The position numbers and the translations under genes are program-made. A stretch of 22,026 nucleotides of DNA from NCBI GenBank assembly GCA_943704525.1, contig CALSCQ010001783.1, forward strand, positions 2,703 to 24,728. Reading direction: 5' to 3'. Positions 1 to 9,902 of this stretch are shown one piece after another. The stretch's first letter is position 1; each line of letters begins with the position of its first letter. Source of the stretch: Pigoraptor vietnamica. Taxonomy: Eukaryota; Opisthokonta; Filasterea. The notes under the pieces are model-generated. The model was not told the origin of the DNA, ran no database searches, and was given only the letters and a program-made list of their open reading frames with translations.

Positions 1-88
<88 letters not shown>
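1..88. repeat. Poly(A) homopolymer tract at window edge
   Basis: An uninterrupted run of A from the first base to position 88. No coding sequence ends next to it on the plus strand, and no retroelement body precedes it inside the window. It may be a contig-end assembly artefact, a genuine homopolymer, or the tail of an element lying to the left. The sequence alone does not decide. Confidence 0.85.
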
Positions 89-90
<2 letters not shown>

Positions 91-753
91 TAGCACGAGA
101 AACAAAATAGAGCGGGACAAGGGAAAAATGACGCGAACCTGTCGAAATGTACGAGTGAATTCGAAATGTTTTGGAGTTCACGGAGCGTGGTGGAACGACT
201 GAGCAAAGACAACGAAAGCGTGGACCGGATTGGAGAATGGCACAGTGACAACAGCACACACAAAAAAAGGGACCAACCTTATCAACGCAAACTCGGGGAT
301 TTCGAAAGCAACCAAGCAAGAGAGCGCACACAAAGAGCGAAGGGGCGCAGAGGCCTCTTCTTTGGGATGCACGCCGTGTGTGTCGGTGTTGTGTGTGTGG
401 CCGACTTTCCTTTTCCGGTGAATTTTCCGGTGAATCGCCAATCCCGATTGGTCCCTGTAACCGGACAATTCTGGAATGTCCAGATAAATAACGTCATGGT
501 TACGTCACTACAATCATCCGGACAGCGCACGTGACCCTTTGCACAAGCATTTCCCGGCGGTCACGTCGGCAACATCCCGTCGGAGGCCACGTCCACAAAA
601 GCATCGCCTCCTCTCAGCTTCCACCCACGCGCATTACACACACGCACGTGTCTCACCTTGTTTGTCCGCAATTCACACGACTGTGAATGCTGCAAGCATA
701 GATATAGGCGATGAATAGTTGATTGATGTGCGTTGCGTTGCACACCCTCGCAA
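89..753 (+). promoter_or_regulatory. Upstream region of the SCP2-FYVE-ABC1 gene; cluster of ACGT-core motifs
   Basis: No convincing gene is present; the short open frames here have no recognisable domain. The stretch holds a perfect 12-bp tandem duplication (TTTTCCGGTGAA at 411-422 and 423-434). It also holds a cluster of ACGT-core sites: ACGTCA at 491-496 and 502-507, CACGTG at 528-533 and 645-650, and further ACGT cores near 563 and 589. Such sites are typical bZIP or bHLH targets in eukaryotes. Use as the promoter of the gene starting at 754 is an inference from position. Confidence 0.35.
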
Positions 754-3700
754 ATGGCTCAAGTGGCTACAGCGCGACACCCGTCGTTGGCGGGGAAAGC
801 GACTCCGGCTGTCAGTGAGGCCGAGCACACTCCCTCTCCAGACCTCTTCTTCCGGCTCTTCGCAGATGCGCTGTCTGGACGCGGCCTCCGACGCGCTGTT
901 TACCAGTTTGTGCTCCTCCCGAACGAACTGTGGACCGTTTCCGTCGGCGATGACGGTCGGGCAACGGCAGCGCACGGACGCATCGAGCATGCGGGTGAGT
1001 GAGCGTCAGCGTGCGTATGTGATGAATGCTCAGAGCTGATTTCCTCCTCTCGCTATTGCGTCAGACTGCACGATCAAGACGACACTGCTGGACATTATCG
1101 AGATTGGCGACAACCGCACAAACGCCATGCGCGCACTGATGAGCAAGCGCATCGTCGTCGACGGCAACCGTGGCCTTCTTGCGCAGCTCGTGCCATACTT
1201 CAAGGACGTGGCGAGGTAAATAGACCGAAACGGACGTGCCCAATCTCACGTCTATATGTATCTGACACATGCCCTTTCGGACCCTCCAGGACGCTTGCGG
1301 CACAAACTGCCGAGGCACAGCGGGAGTCCGACGCTGCATTGGCGCACAGCGACGTCCACCATCATGTCAACGGCGTGCATTCTGTCGCCCACGAGCACGT
1401 GGCGTTTGTGGAGCGGAAGGACTGGCAGCCCGACAACGACGCGCCCTCGTGCGTGCTGTGCAAGTCGCCGTTCACGTTCACGCACCGCCGCCACCACTGT
1501 CGCCTGTGCGGCCGTGTCGTGTGCGCGGACTGCAGCGCGCGCAAGATTGTCGGCCAGCGCGTGTGCGACATGTGCCACGCCAATTCCCTCCTCGAGCACC
1601 ACCGCGCCTCGCTCCCCGCGCACCCTCAAGACCGCGTCGACGACAGCGACCCGCAGGGGCACCATCATCACCGCCGTCATCACTACCACAGCCGGCGTGG
1701 CCTCTCCGTGGGCGGCTTTCCCGATGCGCCAGACAACGGCAGCTCCAACGGCACCGGTAGCCGCCCTCCTGCGCCGGACGCCGCTCATCCTGCGTTGACG
1801 CGCACGATAAGCGGGTCCCAGCAGCCCAACGCGACGCACTCGTCGCCACCGGGGGCCGTCAAGTCGATGCCTCAGCCCTCGCGCTCGCAAGTTAGCGACC
1901 ACCCTCTTGCCTCGCCGGCGTCGTCGGCGGTTGAGGGGCGTCACCTCCATCAGCCGCACGGCAAGTCGGCGTCTTCCGCGTCGCTCGCGCAGGCCGACGC
2001 TGCTGCCCGCACGTCCTCTCGCGCGCAGTCCGTTCGCACCCTTCCCGGCGCCGCTTCACTTGGCGACGTGACGATGGGCCACGCGAGTGACGATCCCATG
2101 CGCGGGCACCTCGTCGCGCACTCGGACGCCCACATTCGCGCCCTTCAATCGGCCCCGATTCCGTCGAGCTTCGATCGCGCGCGTGCAGGGAGCGACAGGC
2201 TTCCGCCCGAGGCGGACGCCTTGCAGAGCGTTGCGTTCGAGTCGGAGGTGGAGGACCTCAAGACGCGCCTCCGCGATCTCCAGCGGCGTCTGCGTGGTCT
2301 GGAGCACGCGCTGCAGGAACGGCCGGGCGCCGTTCGCGCGGTTTTGTCTGCGTTGCTTCTGATGGTTGCCGGCGCCTTCGTCCTTGCGGCTTGCAACGGA
2401 CAGCCCCTGATCGCGTGGGACGCGGCCAGTGCGGCCGTGTCGTTGGCCGTGCGCGCTGCCTTTGTTGCTGGCCAGCGCGCCTCCGAGCGGTGGACGGCGC
2501 TTGCGACGGACCCTTCGCCGATTGCGCTCCCCGGCGGCCTCAGCATCGACGCGCCCGTCCATTCCGTGCGGTTGCCCGCGGCGATACTCGTGACGGCTGC
2601 GGTGACGTTGTTTATCCTGCGGGTCGTTCTGTTGCCGCCCGTGCGCATGTTGTTGCTGTCGGACGAGCGCGAGATGCTCGTGCGCCGCGTGAAGGTGTAC
2701 ACGATTGCGAGCCGCATCATCGCAGGGTACATGCTGCTGAAGTTGTGGACATGGGTGGGCATTCGTCGCGTTGCCTTGTTGCTACTGTGGATAGCAATTC
2801 CCGACTAGCGTGCGTCCCTGTCGTCCTGCACATGTGCGTCGCCCGTGCTGCTCCGCAACTGTAGATTGCAACCCGGACTGCCCTCCCCCTTGCCTACTCG
2901 TGCCTGAGTTCTGAAGCACGGTTTCGCTTGCTATGCTTTGCTTTCCCTTTGATTAACTGTCTGCGCCTTCTTCACGCACAGGGACGCGAGGGACCGGAGA
3001 TTGAGGCTGCGTGGTCCAAGCGACATGCCATATATTCCGTGCGCGTGCGCCGCGCCATCGTCGATCTGAAGGGCTTTTGGGTCAAAGTGGGGCAGTACCT
3101 CAGCTCGCGTCCGGACATTCTCCCGGGCGAGTGGTGAGTGATTCGTCTGCGGTCGATTGCTAGCAGTTCCATATCCCCCTTTGATTGTTTTTTGTTTCTT
3201 GGCCAATGTTGCATCGCCCGAGTCGTTTGTTCCTTGCGGACTTACGAGGCCGTCGTGCTCTCTGTCTCAGTTTTCACCTGCAACAGTGCGTTTGTTGGCT
3301 CTCGTGTGCCTGTTCTCGTGGTTACGCGGACGGCGTGCTGGGCTGCTTCCACTCATGGCTCATGCTATGCAGGGTGAGCGAGCTCAAGACGCTCCAGGAC
3401 GAAATGCCGGCGAGCGGCATGGACCACGTGCGCCGCGTCATCCGCGAAGACTTTTCCAAGGAAGTGGAGGACCTCTTCGCGTCGTTTGACGAGGAGCCGA
3501 TTGCGGCCGCGTCCATCGCGCAGGTGCGTTCCCCTTTATCGGCTGCTGCGCCCTTGTGCCTCTCTGCGGCAGCGCGTTTCATTCCGCGTTGTCCAATGCC
3601 TTTGGGCTTCCAATGTGAATCTAACTGCTCTCGCTCTTCCACTCGTTCCGTTTGGTGTGAACGGCAGGTCCACTGCGCGACCCTTCGCAACGGGGAGCGC

Positions 3701-6700
3701 GTGGTCGTGAAGGTGCAGCACCCCCGGATGGACGTCATCATGAGGCAGGACATGGCCAACCTCGCCGTGATCATGCGCGGCGTCGCGTGGCTCGAGCCAA
3801 AGTTCGACTTCCGCCCCGTCGTCGACGAGTGGTCGAAGGAGGTCCGTTGGTCTCAATTCAGTGTCTCGTGCAACCTGCGGAATACTGTGTGGCGTTCTCC
3901 GATTTTTGTGGACGTGTGCATGTGTACGTTGTCGAGGGGACTTTACATAGTGCGATGGGACACATGACAGGAACTACTAGCTGCATGCACGTGCTCACCG
4001 GCTGTCCTACAAGCGCAGGCTATCAAGGAGCTCGACTTCTTCAACGAGGCGCGGAACATGACGCGCGTGGCGGACAACCTCGAGCGCTCACGCGTGGACT
4101 GCATCATTCCGAAGGTCACCAGCAGCCTCGTCAGCGCGCGCGTGCTCACGATGGAGTATGTGGAGGGGTTCAAGGTGACGGACGTTGGGCGACTCAAGGC
4201 CCTTGGCATCGATCGCGCGGCGCTGCTCTCGCGCATATGCCAGGCGTATGCGAGCCAGGTGTACGTCGACGGCTTCTTCAACGCCGACCCGCATCCTGGG
4301 TGGGTGTTGGTGATGTGTGCAACTTTCAATGTTTGAGTCTGCGTGTGCGTCTGTGTGTATGTGTGTATGTGTGTGTGTGTCTGCATTATGTGTGTTTAAG
4401 TGTGTCGGGGTCTGAGTATGAAACTTTCCGGCGTGAGAGTGGGTGAGAGAGGGCATATCGCTTTCCGCATCTTCTGACGATTCTCTCTCTTTCTCCCTCG
4501 AACACACAGCAACATCCTGGTGTCCATCAAGGACGGCATCGTTCGCCCGGTGCTCCTCGACTTCGGCCTCACCAAAGCCCTTCCGCCGCACTTGAAGCGC
4601 GCGTTTGCGCGGATGGTCCACTCGGCCATGGTGATGGACTCTGGAAATCTCCTGAGGTGCGCGGGTTCGAATCCCGACATTGCCACGCGCATCGCAATTA
4701 CACCCGCCCTCAGTGCACACTTAATGTCTTATAACTTTATTCTGCTCATTTCTTTTGTCACAAATGGCTAATACACTCTGTGCGGTCCTTGTTATTCCCC
4801 CGCGCAGGTCGTTTGAGGATATGGGACTCAAACTCAACCGCACCAATCCGTCCGAGGACATGAATAACATCCGCTTCCTACTGCGCGACACGGCCCCCGC
4901 GGCAGAGGCGCGCTCGCAGTTCCGCGAATACCGCCGCGAGCAGATGCAGAAGCTCGAGCAGCTCCCGCGTTCGCAGCGCAACCCCGTCGACGCGTGGCCC
5001 GGCGAGCTCCTCTTCTTCTTCCGCGTGACGTTCCTTCTCCGCGGGCTGTGCTCTGCACTCGAGACGCGCATCCCGTTCGTCAAGATGATGGGACCGTACG
5101 CCCACCGCGCCCTCCTCGACGCCTTCCCTGCGGAGACGCACGCGCGTGAGCCCATTTACGCGACGCCGTCGCTCTCGTCGACCCACGCGAAGGTTGGTGC
5201 GGATATTATTCTCCTTTATCGCCGCAACTTTACCCTGTCATTGTGCGCTCTCGCTGGTTTGACGCGACACTAAAATCGGCGTCCCGTCTCAGGTCGAGCA
5301 CCTCTTGCGGCGCCTGCACGCGGCGGGGGCGTTCCTCGGCATCCAAGTGGCGGTGTACAAGGACGGCGTGAAGGTCGTCGATGCGGCCGCGGGCGTTATG
5401 GGCCTCGCGGACCCGCGCCCGGTCACCCCTTTGTCGCTCTTCAACGGATTCTCTGTCACCAAGGCGGTCTCGGCGACGGCGGTGGGTTGGGGTTGCTGAT
5501 GGGCTGTCCGGTGTTGGGGTTGTTGACGGGCTGCATTGCGCCCTCTCCCATGTTATGTCGGTGAACTTTTTTTTGTGAATGCGCTGGTCGTGAGCCCCTG
5601 AATGTGCGCGGCGTGCGTATTCCATTTGTCTCACACGAGTCTGACCGCAACCGCGTCCCAATCATTCGGCCAGGTCCACATTCTCGCCGGCCGCGGCCTC
5701 GTCGACTACGACGCGCCCGTCGCATCGTACTGGCCCGCTTTCGCAGCCGAGGGCAAGCGCGACGTCACCGTCCGTCACGTGATGGCGCACACGGCGGGCC
5801 TCGAGTCGGCCGCGCCCGTCCTCACGCCCATCGCCCAGCTCTGCGATTACGAGGGCATGCTGCGCAGGGTTGCTGCCGCCAAGCCGTCGTCTCCTGCGGG
5901 GCAGGCCGGGCGCTACCACTACTACTCGTTCGGCTGGCTCTGCGGCGGCGTGCTGCGCGGGGCGCTCAACGGCCCTTCTGCGGAGGGTCTGCAAGTGGAG
6001 GACGGCACGTCCAAGGGCAAGAAGGCGGAGGGCAAGGCAAACGCCCCGGATGCGGACGCGCCCGTGGTGGACATGGCGGCCTTTGTGCGCGACGAGATTG
6101 CGCGCCCTCTCGGCATCGAGAGCGAGTTTTACCTCGGGTGTGTGCCGGTGTCCGAGTGGGATCGCATCGCGACGCTCGCGAACGGGTTCGGTTCGTCCGG
6201 CGGACCTCCCACCCCCGATGACGTGGCCACCCTCATCCAGGAGATACGGCAGCGTCAGGAGGGCGACGGGGCCGCCGCGGCTCCGCAAGCGGCTGGCGGC
6301 GAGGGCGGCGCGCCGGCGGCCGGGTGGAAGCCCACGGGCAAGAGCGTGGTGTCGGATCTCGAGAAGGCGTTTGGGGCGTCGTCGTCGGGTGCGATCGCGG
6401 ACCCGTGCGTCTACAACGCGCGTGAGCTCAGGGAGGGATGCGTGCCCGCGGCGAACGGGCACTTCTCCGCGCGCGCGCTCGCCCGCTTCTACGACTGCAT
6501 TGCTCGTGGGGGCGTCGTGCCACTGCCATCAGACGGCTCCGGTGCGGCGGGGACTCCCGGCCCATCTCCGCGGCGCCTGTTCCCCGCGGAGCTGCTGTCA
6601 CGGATCAGCAGCCAGCAGTCGGTCGTCTCTCTGCCGTTCCTCGACGAAGGCATGCCATACGGCCTCGGGTTCCGTCTCTACGCGCTGCGTGACACGAACA

Positions 6701-6897
6701 CGGGAGTGATGTGCAGGGAGCGCGCGATAGGCCACTCTGGGCTTGGAGGGTCGATTGCGCTGTGCGACCTCCACTCGCGCGTGTCGGTGGCCGTGACGGT
6801 CAACCGGCTGAGCTTTGTGCGCGACTCTGTGAATGAGATTGTGGGGCTTGTGCTGGAGGACCTCGCGCACGCCGAGATTGCGAGCCTCCTCGCGTGA
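754..6897 (+). CDS. SCP2-FYVE-coiled coil-TM-ABC1 kinase-beta-lactamase-like fusion protein (11 exons, 1,519 aa)
   Basis: Exons: 754-994, 1065-1215, 1290-2754, 2982-3133, 3373-3523, 3668-3841, 4019-4299, 4510-4656, 4808-5192, 5293-5481, 5674-6897. All introns are GT-AG and phases agree throughout (4,560 nt). The start is the first ATG after an in-frame stop at 724. Domains: SCP2-like lipid-binding fold at about 27-127; FYVE finger 176-226 with all eight Cys, the WxxD element and the RRHHCR core; low-complexity linker; coiled coil about 449-474; TM segments about 480-502 and 558-580. The ABC1/ADCK kinase follows, with KxGQ (654-657), the AAAS loop (714-717), Lys735, DPHPGN (868-873) and DFG (889-891). 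The C-terminal class C beta-lactamase-like domain has S1103-x-x-K1106, the Y-S-F box (1196-1198) and H-S-G (1466-1468). ABC1-beta-lactamase fusions are known in plants and protists; the SCP2-FYVE-TM front is the unusual part. Likely on PI3P-bearing endomembranes (inference). Alternative: two genes, 754-2808 and about 2982-6897. Confidence 0.8.
2755..2981 (+). other. Phase-0 intron joining the FYVE half to the ABC1 kinase half; alternative stop if retained
   Basis: The donor GTGGGC lies at 2755. The acceptor CACGCACAG ends at 2981, with a pyrimidine-rich run and a branch-site-like GATTAAC at 2951-2957. Both flanks are in phase 0. The last residues before the donor (RRVKVYTIAS...LLKLWTW, about 596-619) resemble the N-terminal helix that precedes the KxGQ region in ABC1 kinases, so splicing restores a normal kinase N-terminus. 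If the intron is retained, translation stops at TAG 2806-2808. That would give a 636-residue SCP2-FYVE protein ending in a further hydrophobic stretch. I see no in-phase ATG between 2809 and 2981 for a separate kinase gene. Confidence 0.65.
4339..4396 (+). repeat. Imperfect (GT)n tract in intron 7
   Basis: A GT-rich run interrupted by GC, CT and AT dinucleotides lies inside the intron between the DPHPG and NIL codons of the ABC1 kinase. It lengthens that intron to 210 nt. It is one of several GT/CA tracts in this window that lie in introns or gene-free DNA. Confidence 0.7.
4624..4685 (+). other. tRNA-like segment lacking a D-arm, across the exon 8/intron 8 boundary
   Basis: A perfect RNA polymerase III B box (GGTTCGAATCC, 4664-4674) sits eight bases into intron 8. 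It forms a T-arm with stem GCGGG/CCCGA (four of five pairs) and loop TTCGAAT. The next seven bases, CATTGCC (4678-4684), pair at six of seven positions with GGCCATG at 4624-4630. The middle (GATGGACT...GGAAATC) resembles the anticodon arm of a class II tRNA such as Ser. At 62 nt there is no room for a D-arm, and the 5' half is coding sequence of the ABC1 domain. It is therefore not an ordinary tRNA gene; a tRNA-derived remnant or coincidence are both possible. Confidence 0.3.
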
Positions 6898-7210
6898 GAG
6901 GGCGCTCTGCGATTCCCAGTGTGGAGAAAGTGGCCCGGGGATTGCCGCGATCGGTCTGCATTGCTGCGGATGTCCTTTTTTCGGCGTCTCGGTGCCTATG
7001 TATTGTACGGGAAAGTCGTTCTCCTTGTGGCTTGCGAATGAAATGAAATCGAAAGGGCTACTATATAACAGAGGCATGCTCGCACGGGCAGCTACAGTCG
7101 CACATGCATGACGAGCCAAGCTGCATGGCGAGCCAATATGGCATGACGAGCCAATGGCTTGCTCGGTGAGAGAGAAAATACGTGCACACATAAGACTCGT
7201 AGGCAGTCGT
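6898..7210. other. Convergent 3' intergenic region with a triplicated 14-bp motif
   Basis: This 313-bp gap separates the stops of two converging genes and holds no gene. It contains three near-identical copies of GCATGACGAGCCAA at 7106-7119, 7123-7136 (one change, A to G) and 7141-7154. It must also hold the 3' ends of both transcripts. No canonical AATAAA is evident on the plus strand; the nearest A-rich element is AATGAAATGAAAT near 7037. Confidence 0.6.
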
Positions 7211-9541
7211 TTAGTGGGCGAGTCCCAGCCTCTTTTCCCGCCGTGGCGCACCGCCGCTCGCGCGCTTCTTCTCGTTGACGCCGCCCCCGCGCAGCGGAAT
7301 GGCGCCGTACTTCTTCCAATGCGCGCGGCACTCGCGGCATAGCACACAGCCCCAATACGACATCATGTGGTAGCTCGCCGCGACCTTGGACCTGCAGTCG
7401 ACGTTCGCGCACCGCATCCTCCGCTTTCCCCCGTGGCTCAAGTCCTCGCTGCTATCGCTCACGGGCTCCACGTCCACGGAGTCGTTCACAAGGTGCGACT
7501 CGACGTTTTGCGCCGTCACGTGCTGTGCGGGAGTGCCGTTGCCCGCCGCCCGCGTACCCCCATCCGCCCCATGGGAGTCGTGCGCCTCAAGCCCTCGTAT
7601 TCGCGGCACAATCGCCGTTTTGCGACCCTCGCGCTTGACGCACTCGCCGTACAGCCTCGATCGCCTCTTCCATATGTAATAGTACCCGACAACGTGCCCA
7701 ATCGATCGGTGAGAGAGCACGCGGCGCTGAATTTTGTCGAGGCGCTTGCCGTACTCCGCCACGCCCGCATCGAACAAAACCCGGCTGCTGTCGTCCCACA
7801 CGTCCACAGTCTCGACATCACGCACGCAGCCCGCGTGCTCGGCGAGGGCTGCGGCCGGATCGTAGCCGTTACTCGTCAGCAGAGAGAGGCTGTGCAGGTG
7901 CGCTCGGTTCCCGTCGCTCACAACGTTCGCGGCGACTGGAAACGACGAGGGCGGGACGCTGTAACCCGTAATCGACGACTGCACGTGCGCGATCCTTTGG
8001 TTCGTCAACACCGTCGCGCGTGCCGCAGAGAGATAGCTGTCTAATTCCTCAGGCGTGAGTGCGCAGCGAGTGGCGCTGAAGAGAAGCTCGCCCTGAACTT
8101 CGCGCGCGCGGCGGAAGGCGTCCGCGTCCCTGTTATGCGCCAACTTCGGTATCACAGCCTGATAGTCTGCTCCGATGCGCATGGCGGCGCCGAGAGGCCG
8201 CGATATGCCGTCGTCCGACGGGTCGGCCCGTGTGAGTGCGGCGGTGAGCGCGGGCCGCTTGAATTCGTAGAAGAACGAGTCCTCGCGCTGGGCGTAATTG
8301 GTGAGCGGCTCGTCGATGTCACCCACGTGGCGAACGCGGCATTTGCCGCGGAGTGCGCCGACGGGATTCACGTCGATAACTTCCGTCTGCACGAGCTCAC
8401 TGCGGGCGTGGAGGAAGTCAGTCTCGGAGTGGCCCGCCCACGGTATTATGGCAGACAAAGCCACGCCGCCACAGAAGACACGTCCACGGCGCGACACAGG
8501 TGTACGAGACAGGCGCCTAGACGCAACGCACATGCGCAGGTGTCAGGGGACTAGAGAAAACGCACATGCACAGACAGGCGCCTAGGCGCAACGCACATGC
8601 GAAAGTGTCAGGGACTAGAGAAAACGCACACGCGCAATAAATAAACAACGCACCGCATCCCCAGCCCCTGCTCCATCCTTGCGACTATGGCTTCGTTCGC
8701 GTCGACCTCGCCGATCCGCATGAACCAATTCACGCCCATCGCGGGCCCTTCGTCCTCCTCTTCTTCATTCGACCCCGAGCCCGAATCCCCCGCGCGCGAC
8801 GCACCCGTCCGCGCCGCACCCGCGCCATTGGTGCCGTCCTTGCTCTTCACCTCGCTTGCGTCGTCATGGTCGTCGGCATCCGGCGGTCCGTTTGGGTAGA
8901 ATTTTGTGATGCGGCCAATGTCGAAGGGGGCGCCGGTCTCTTCCGAGGCAAGATAGACAAAGTCTGCGCGTTGATGGTGCGTGGTGTGAGTGAGAATGAA
9001 AGCGATAGTGCTCAAGTGCACGAGCGAACGATGCATGTGGTTGGTGTGAGTGAGAATGAAAGCGATAGTGCTCAAATGCACGAGCGAACGATGCACGTGT
9101 GTGGTGTGAGTGAGAATGAAAGCGACAGTGCTCAAGTGCACGAGCGAATGATGCACGTGAGGGTTGGCATTGCGGACGATGAAAGCGATAGTGCTCAAAG
9201 CACGCGAGAGAAGGAACACAAAGGGAAAGTGGCGCGTGACAAAAAGGGTGTGGGCACGGCACAAGAGCGCATCGGGCACGCGGTGCGTGTGAACGAACAC
9301 AGGAACGTTGCAGATGCCCCCTTCTCTCCCATCAACAAGCCTACACATTCGCATCAGGCGAGGGCCACTAAAATAAACAAAGCGACGTCGGTACAGACTC
9401 GAGTGGGAGACAAGGGAGTGCGCACATGGCGACGAATGCGAACGCAATACCTCCGACGGAGTACGAGACGCCGTTCACAGAGGCCCTGTCGGCCGTCACG
9501 CGTATGTCGTCGTCGTCTTCGTCAATGCCCCACGCCGCCAT
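7211..9541 (-). CDS. BAH-ELM2-SANT-GATA-finger protein, MTA/RERE-type co-repressor subunit (3 exons, 529 aa)
   Basis: Minus-strand exons: 9541-9451, 8963-8654, 8399-7211 (1,590 nt; phases agree). BAH at about 27-180: YSVGDFVYL, IGRI, W110-F-M-R, GKCRV (152-156) and a final DSFFYEF, interrupted by an acidic Gly/Ser-rich insert (about 60-105). ELM2 starts at M207-RIGADYQA-IP. SANT is about 335-384, from W335 to a YYYIWK helix end. A zinc finger lies at 464-491 with the WKKYG motif after it. In MTA and RERE proteins, ELM2-SANT recruits class I histone deacetylase and BAH binds nucleosomes; a nuclear chromatin role is inferred by homology. The finger spacing is C-x4-C-x18-C-x2-C, two residues wider than the usual first knuckle. 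The exon 3 acceptor (CGCCCGCAG) was chosen because it keeps frame and has a CTGAC branch site and pyrimidine tract. Residues beyond 500 are basic. Confidence 0.85.
8508..8636. repeat. Two-copy 65-bp tandem repeat in intron 2 of the BAH-ELM2 gene
   Basis: The unit beginning GACAGGCGCCTAG occurs at 8508-8572 and again from 8573 to about 8636. The copies differ by a few substitutions and one deletion. Both share the core GCAACGCACATGCG and the end ACTAGAGAAAACGCACA. The array lies wholly within the intron 8400-8653. Confidence 0.8.
8983..9206. repeat. 60-bp minisatellite in intron 1 of the BAH-ELM2 gene
   Basis: Three full copies of a 60-bp unit lie at 8983-9042, 9043-9102 and 9103-9162. A degraded partial copy follows at about 9178-9206. 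The unit starts TGGTGTGAGTGAGAATGAAA and includes AGCGATAGTGCTCAA. Copies differ by only a few bases, so expansion was recent or homogenised. The 60-bp period keeps frames open on both strands, which explains the long spurious open frames across it. Confidence 0.88.
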
Positions 9542-9779
9542 GGCATCACGAAGAAGCGCACGCAACGAAGCACATTCGCTCGCGAGCGCTCACGGCGAAC
9601 ACGCGGTACCTCGCGCCGGAGTGACGTTAATGCCGCAAATCAGATGCGTGAGTGTGGAACAGATTGCTCGAGCCCACAATCGCTGCTGAAAGAGCCGGCG
9701 AGCTGGCGGTATGCGAAGAGAGCAAGAAGAGAACAGCAAAGGGAAAGGGAGGCATCCAGCGCGTGAAGGTGTGCTCGGT

Positions 9780-9902
<123 letters not shown>

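Noticed and set aside
2928-3137. Independent start of an ABC1 kinase gene just before 2982
   Set aside because: The frame upstream of 2982 begins at a TTG. The ATG at 2933 is out of frame, and the sequence just before 2982 looks like a branch site, pyrimidine tract and acceptor. The missing kinase N-terminus is present before 2755.
4624-4685. A functional nuclear tRNA gene
   Set aside because: There is no D-arm or A box of normal form, the length is 62 nt, and the 5' half is conserved ABC1 coding sequence.
8400-8653. Splice acceptor at GGCCACTCCGAG near 8437 for exon 3 of the BAH-ELM2 gene
   Set aside because: It would put the downstream exon out of frame with exon 2. The acceptor ending at 8400 keeps frame, has a CTGAC branch site and gives a better BAH sequence.
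8983-9206. CRISPR-like array
   Set aside because: Copies are directly adjacent with no unique spacers, and the setting is a eukaryotic intron.
8866-9624. Plus-strand open frame with a 20-residue repeat (GVSENESDSAQ...)
   Set aside because: It is the antisense of the 60-bp intronic minisatellite and of BAH exon 1. The open frame follows from a repeat period divisible by three, and no domain is present.
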